Assembly (NCBI GenBank): GCA_023078555.1
Contig: CM041198.1
Coordinates: 4,788,354-4,852,353, forward strand
Origin: Ulva prolifera
Taxonomy: Eukaryota > Chlorophyta > Ulvophyceae > Ulvales > Ulvaceae
DNA length: 64,000 nt
Direction of reading: 5' to 3'
The translations under genes were made by a program, and so were the position numbers. Positions 59,723 through 64,000 of this stretch are shown one piece after another. Every line of letters starts with the position of its first letter. Within the stretch, counting starts at the first letter, position 1. The notes under the pieces are model-generated. The model was not told the origin of the DNA, did not search any database, and saw only the letters and a list, made by a program, of their open reading frames with translations.

Positions 59723-60682
59723 AGAAGAATGGCGACACGGTGAATCGGAGAGCTGACGTAGTGTGTACGGAGGGGCAGTTGGAGAGCCTTCGGAGAATCG
59801 GTGGAGGCCGGACGTAGGTTGCACGGAGTATCGGATCGTTGCGGCGCAGGTGGGGCAGAGGTAGGTAGGATTTTCCGATTCCCGTCCGGTACGCCCCAGG
59901 GCAACGCCTTTTGTGGCAAGCCTGTCTTCGGAGCACAGCCGGAGGCTGTACGGAAGATAAGTCGGTTCCGTTATGCGTCCGGCGGACGGGCTACGGACGG
60001 TTGCACTTAATTTCGGATTCGACTCGTATTCGTCTGACGTCCGCCTCGGGGATGCGGGAAGTACGGGCTGGGCCTAAGGAGTGGTGGCCTCCCCACGTCT
60101 TGTACCCGTATGGCTTGGGATACTCACGCATGGTCACGAATGATGTGCACTTGTAGACACGCGCGTGTCGCCATGCTTCACCAGAGGCGTCATGGGCGTT
60201 ATTACCGGATCAGACTTGGTCGCGCTCGTGTAAGCGGGGTGCAGGCAGGAGAGCGGTTTCGTGGAAGCATGATGGGGTGGATTTGCTTGTTATCATTAGA
60301 GGCACATGTACACGGCACTGGAGATGGCAACATGCCTGCATTCATATGATGTAGGTGCTTACATGGCTTGCGCTTTCCTTGTTCATATCGAGTTTCATAC
60401 ATAGCTCACACTCCCATACAGTCCCTCAGGACAGACTCCCTGACATTCCCTGGACATGACCGGGCAAAGGACCGTCTTGTCTTGTACAGGCTGCAAGATG
60501 GTCCTGAGGTGACCCAACTACAAGCATGCAATGCACTGGCATGTCTACTCGTCCTCATCCGGGAGGCCGTCAATTATGGTGTCTTGAACCTTTGATAACT
60601 CGTCCTGCATGCAATACCATCTGCATGAGTGCACGGCTCCGATGCATCCGTTGTCCGAGTGACTGTCACACAAATGGTGCTA
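59723..60682. repeat. CGGA/TCCG-rich segment, then unassigned spacer
   Basis: Between about 59750 and 60050 the word CGGA or its complement TCCG occurs roughly 17 times (for example TACGGAGG, TTCGGAG, GCCGGACG, GTCCGG). This is far denser than in neighbouring sequence. It begins exactly where B5 homology stops, so it may be the end of another element that truncated B5. From 60050 to 60682 nothing was recognised. Confidence 0.5.
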
Positions 60683-63106
60683 CTACCAGGGATTGCAGAC
60701 ATTGGTGTCACGTGTCGGATCAAGTGTATCGGGGTAGTGACATACCCTCAATACACTAATCTGTTGTTTTAATTTCTGCACGCTCGGACCCTTGCTTTTG
60801 GGCTGATGCGTTGCCAGCTTAGCCTTGCAATCCTCAATCCTTTTCCGAATATCCCTACGCGCTTGTAGGGCGGCCTCCTTGTCTGCCTTGGCCTTTCGCT
60901 TCTCGAGAGCTCTGTTGGGCTTCTGCAACGTACATGCGCTTCTACACCTGGTCTGATGATGGGTGGGGCAATTACAATCGGACTAGGCACACATTGGCAC
61001 AAATCATAAGAGGACATACCGGCGCCACGTCTTGTAGTTCCATCTCCGGGGACTTGCATCGATCGTCTGCACGCTAGGGAGAATCAGGCTCTTCATCTTC
61101 CTCCGTCTGATCGTGACCCACCTCGTCCGGCTGGTGCTCACTGTCCTGAGCAGCATTGCGGTCTCCCTTTGGTTCTCGCTGGAGGCCTGGCCGCCGGGGA
61201 GAAAAGTCAGCGAGCATTGTGCGCCGTCCGCTGCTGGAATGAGTGCCCCGTCTTCCTGACTTGGATGCGGTAGGAGCCTGTACCCGCATGGCTGTCTCGA
61301 ATCATGGCAAATGCCGCTCACACAGGCGCCCGTGCAATCCTGGTACCACTTAATGGCCACCCTCAGGCGGGCAGTACAGCGTGTGGTGAGATTGTATCTT
61401 CCCGGACTTCTTTGGTCTCTTGCCCCGTTGGACGGGAGAGTCAGCGGTCCCTTCGAGGACGCGCTTGGCTGCAGCAACATTGGCGATTTCTTCGCACACA
61501 TACAAACCGTCCTCCATAGCCCATGCCTGGGGGGTTTTCATGGGTTCGTCAGCAATAGGGAGGCGGTCTCCTCTCACGGTGAACTGCGCACGAATCACGT
61601 TTGTTGGAACACAGTGGCCATTCGCCGAATGGCCAGTCAGTGCCCATGCAATTGCAGATTCATGCAGGCCGCGCCGCGCTGGAGTGGCCATTCGCCGAAT
61701 GGCCACTCCAGGCGCGTGCAGTGCAAGACAATGCATGACACGCTGGAGTGGCCATTCGGCGAATGGCCACTCCAGGCGCGTGCAGTGCAAGACAATGCAT
61801 GACACGCTGGGGTGGCCATTCGCCGAATGGCCACTCCAGGCGCGTGCAGTGCAAGACAATGCATGACACGCTGGGGTGGCCATTCGCCGAATGGCCACTC
61901 CAGGCGCGTGCAGTGCAAGACAATGCATGACACGCTGGAGTGGCCATTCGGCGAATGGCCACTCCAGGCGCGTGCAGTGCAAAACAATGCATGACACGCT
62001 GGAGTGGCCATTCGGCGAATGGCCACTCCAGCTCTGGCCAAGGATGAGGACATGCCTTGGAGTTCTGGAACACTTGCATTGCCGCTTGAAGCTTCCTCTG
62101 CTCGCGAGAGTCGGGATTCCTCCGCAGCGCCGTGTTATGGTCCCACGCCCGTCTCGCATACTTCCTGCACATCGGGTCACCTCCGTCTGGGCGGGTATTG
62201 TATGCTCCCCTTCTCCGCCACCGTTGGGCACGGCAACAGGTACGGCATAACCCGAGCATCAGCAGAGGCACACTCTTTGGTCGTGGTGTTCAAATGGTTG
62301 TGCTGGCTGTAGAAAGCATGATTGATATTAGTCGCAACTTCGTACGCTTCACCTGTTTTGGCATCCTGTACACGATACCCGTCGCTGCATTCTGACCGCG
62401 AATGGCGATGGTGAAGTGCCGCAAGAAACTACACTGAAAGTCGGTGGCATGCGATCCCGTGGCCCTGACGGGGTGGTAGTGGACCTCAGGTTGCAATCAC
62501 GTTGTTAGTCGGAGACAGCAGCCGTACCCCATATGCAGCTTTGCCGAGTGCGTCCGCCTGCTTTTTCGTTAGAATACTCCCGACCCACACCTTCTCGTCG
62601 GCTGGGGCTTTCAGGTTCACTAGTGCCTGCACGAGCTTGCCTTCCTTGTGGGCAGCGGCCATTCCCTCCACCTTGGATCTCATCCCTTCCGTCCACATCA
62701 GCACCGCATCCTTCATCGTTTCCCACCGCACTTCAGCACCGGGGTCCGCAGTCAAGGCCGTAGCTGTGGAGTGTGCAGTGCCGACGGCTGCCGACGCTTG
62801 TCCCACGCTCCCTCTGCCCTTGCCCAGCGCCTTCACCAGCACGGGCGGCTTCAGCAGTCCAGCGATTGTGCCTTTCCTGAAGAAGTACTTTACGCACGTC
62901 ATCAGTTTCTCGACACTGTCGACATCAACGGAGCTGTCTTTGTCGACGGTTGACGTCAAAGTCAACCCGTCGACGCCGGCACCCCTGCTCCACACGTTGC
63001 TGACCAGCACGTCAAGCATCCCTGCTCCGTTGTCAGCATCATCTACAACTTCTTTCTCGATGATGACGGGCGAGGCGCGGAGGAACGTGAACTGCAGGTT
63101 GGACAT
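60683..63106 (-). CDS. Gene D: intron-bearing gene of unknown function, containing a palindromic array
   Basis: Exon 1 starts at the ATG at 63106 (MSNLQFTFLRASPVIIEKEV) and stays open to 62486, about 207 codons, with alanine-rich helical sequence (GMAAAHKEGKLVQALVNLKA). Later protein-like stretches on the same strand are IRGQNAATGIVYRMPKQVKR (~62400), YARRAWDHNTALRRNPDSRE (~62150), EEIANVAAAKRVLEGTADSP with RGKRPKKSG (~61400-61510), an acidic-ended low-complexity segment (61074-61289) and a coiled coil rich in K/E/R (KRKAKADKEAALQARRDIRK, 60683-60928). The 64-bp array lies between two of these and shifts frame each unit, so it is probably intronic. Family not recognised. The basic and acidic segments recall gene A, but I saw no shared motif. 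Confidence 0.5.
61616..62030. repeat. 64-bp tandem array of near-perfect 31-bp palindromes
   Basis: Six units start at 61680, 61744, 61808, 61872, 61936 and 62000, exactly 64 bp apart, with a diverged seventh core at 61616. Each has the palindrome TGGAGTGGCCATTCG-N-CGAATGGCCACTCCA, whose centre is C in units 1, 3 and 4 and G in units 2, 5 and 6. Units 3 and 4 have one mismatch in the left arm. The 33-bp spacer (GGCGCGTGCAGTGCAAGAC...) is itself loosely self-complementary around TGCA. It interrupts gene D. Confidence 0.95.
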
Positions 63107-63472
63107 GGTGGAGGATTAGACAAAGCGGAATTAACACACGTATACAGTCGGTACTGTGGATGGCCTTTTCGTATGACAGCTAACAGATCGCGTCGTTCGC
63201 CCATGCTTTGCTGCTCCGTGCTTTGAATGGTATGCCGATGTAGCGTCGTCGTGCGGTCTGCCTTCAAAGGTTTGGCTGTCGCGATACCACGGCGCCTCGC
63301 CAGATATCGTGGCGACAGGGCGAACACGGTAGACGACAGGGAGGTCTTTGTGGTACTTAATGCCATCGTAGGAACGGTAAACACCAGAGGCCGCTCTGTC
63401 GTATAACTTCGTCACAAGTATGCTCAACTACGGCTGGCTACGATGGCCGAGTCTAGACTGAAGAAGTAAGAG

Positions 63473-63856
63473 GTGAACGACTCGATTGCCAACGCGAACT
63501 GTAAGCGCCTGGTCCCTCCCGAGCCGACGGGGAAGGAACCGTTGAAATACCAGTGTCTAGGATGTGGTGAGAAGTTTGCCCGGCACACCACCGCCCAAAA
63601 CCATTACGATCCCTGCAGCAAGTTACTGAGTGCAGCAGCCGCAGCGCGGAGAGCCGCTGGTGGACACGACGACGCGGGCCCAGTCTCGAGGCCAGCCACT
63701 GGCCCGACCTCCGCTGCTGCCGATGATGACGTCATCGGCATACACGACGGGGCCGGTCCCTCTGGGAGACCACCATCCCCTCCAGACATGTGGGGTCCCC
63801 CCAATGACCCTGCCCACTCCGACGACCTCTTCGACGTGCGTACCTGCGGTAGTTGA
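63473..63856 (+). CDS. Zinc-finger protein gene, first visible exon (divergent from gene D)
   Basis: An open frame with a single finger, YQCLGCGEKFARHTTAQNHYDPC, spaced C-x2-C-x12-H-x3-C. A proline/alanine/aspartate-rich tail (ADDDVIGIHDGAGPSGRPPS) follows, to a stop at 63856. No ATG lies at the start of the frame; an ATG at 63443 is followed by MAESRLKK and a good donor-like GAA|GTAAGAG, so an upstream exon is likely. It lies 367 bp from gene D, head to head. A finger at the start of a protein recalls exon 1 of gene B, but the sequences are not otherwise alike. It may be the N-terminus of another transposase; the gene probably continues past the window. Confidence 0.5.
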   Translation: MNDSIANANCKRLVPPEPTGKEPLKYQCLGCGEKFARHTTAQNHYDPCSKLLSAAAAARRAAGGHDDAGPVSRPATGPTSAAADDDVIGIHDGAGPSGRPPSPPDMWGPPNDPAHSDDLFDVRTCGS

Positions 63857-64000
63857 CCGTGCTGAGTCCCGGATTGCCTGATCATGATGCAGATCGGCAT
63901 GACAGCGGCTCGTGATGGCCATGGGTGTCAGCGCTCCTGTCCCTTGCTGTATCCTGCCTGCTCGCCCAAAGCAACTCTGATGTGTTGGGATTGTGTACAG

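Noticed and set aside
61350-62271. Long repetitive proteins across the 64-bp array in several frames
   Set aside because: All frames through the array are open on both strands because the unit lacks stops; 64 is not a multiple of three, so none keeps one frame per unit.

Overview
This window is eukaryotic and made almost entirely of transposable elements. Coding pieces are split by short introns with clean GT-AG junctions. It carries copia-like and chromodomain gypsy-like retroelement pieces, a pogo-like DNA transposon and five copies of a CACTA/tnp2-type transposase gene. No ordinary host housekeeping gene, rRNA or tRNA was recognised. The mix would fit a large, repeat-rich alga or other streptophyte-like genome, but the sequence alone does not fix the organism.

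Two gene families dominate. 'Gene B' (copies B1-B5) is a transposase. It has a C2H2 finger in exon 1, a tnp2-like core with a D...D-x(n)-CxxC...E layout, then segments resembling the DUF4218 and DUF4216 tails of EnSpm/CACTA proteins. 'Gene A' (copies A1-A4) encodes a protein I do not recognise: a conserved core, an acidic stretch and a very basic C-terminal tail. B4 is followed in the same direction by A3, and B5 by A4. This suggests a two-gene transposon of about 8-10 kb (5' end, B, A, 3' end), and that is the main candidate for an undescribed system. Clusters of GGGTGCGC/GCGCACCC and GGTGAG/CTCACC words, some forming hairpins, lie where the ends of these units should be.

Layout: 1-961 is the start of a copia-like element inserted in A1. 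A1 spans 962-3017 and A2 spans 5300-8104 (both minus). A 192-bp tandem repeat lies at 8266-8955. A 354-bp tandem array at 11140-12386 is split by a solo LTR. B1 (minus) spans 17459-21910 and its first exon is cut by a chromodomain retroelement fragment. B2 (plus) spans 23816-31665 and carries a 3-kb pogo-like element in an intron. A second retroelement 3' end lies at 32186-32604, followed by the exon-1 remnant B3. A palindromic 70-bp array lies at 33991-34218. Unassigned coding stretches lie at 35149-36345 and 40697-42110 (gene C). The two-gene units B4+A3 (45.2-53.5 kb) and B5+A4 (54.5-59.7 kb) follow. The last segment holds gene D (minus), interrupted by a 64-bp palindromic array, and a divergent zinc-finger gene at the right edge.

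No B copy is intact, so this stretch looks like a transposon graveyard. Near-identical pieces (B1 and B3 exon 1, the pogo TIRs) show that some of the activity was recent.
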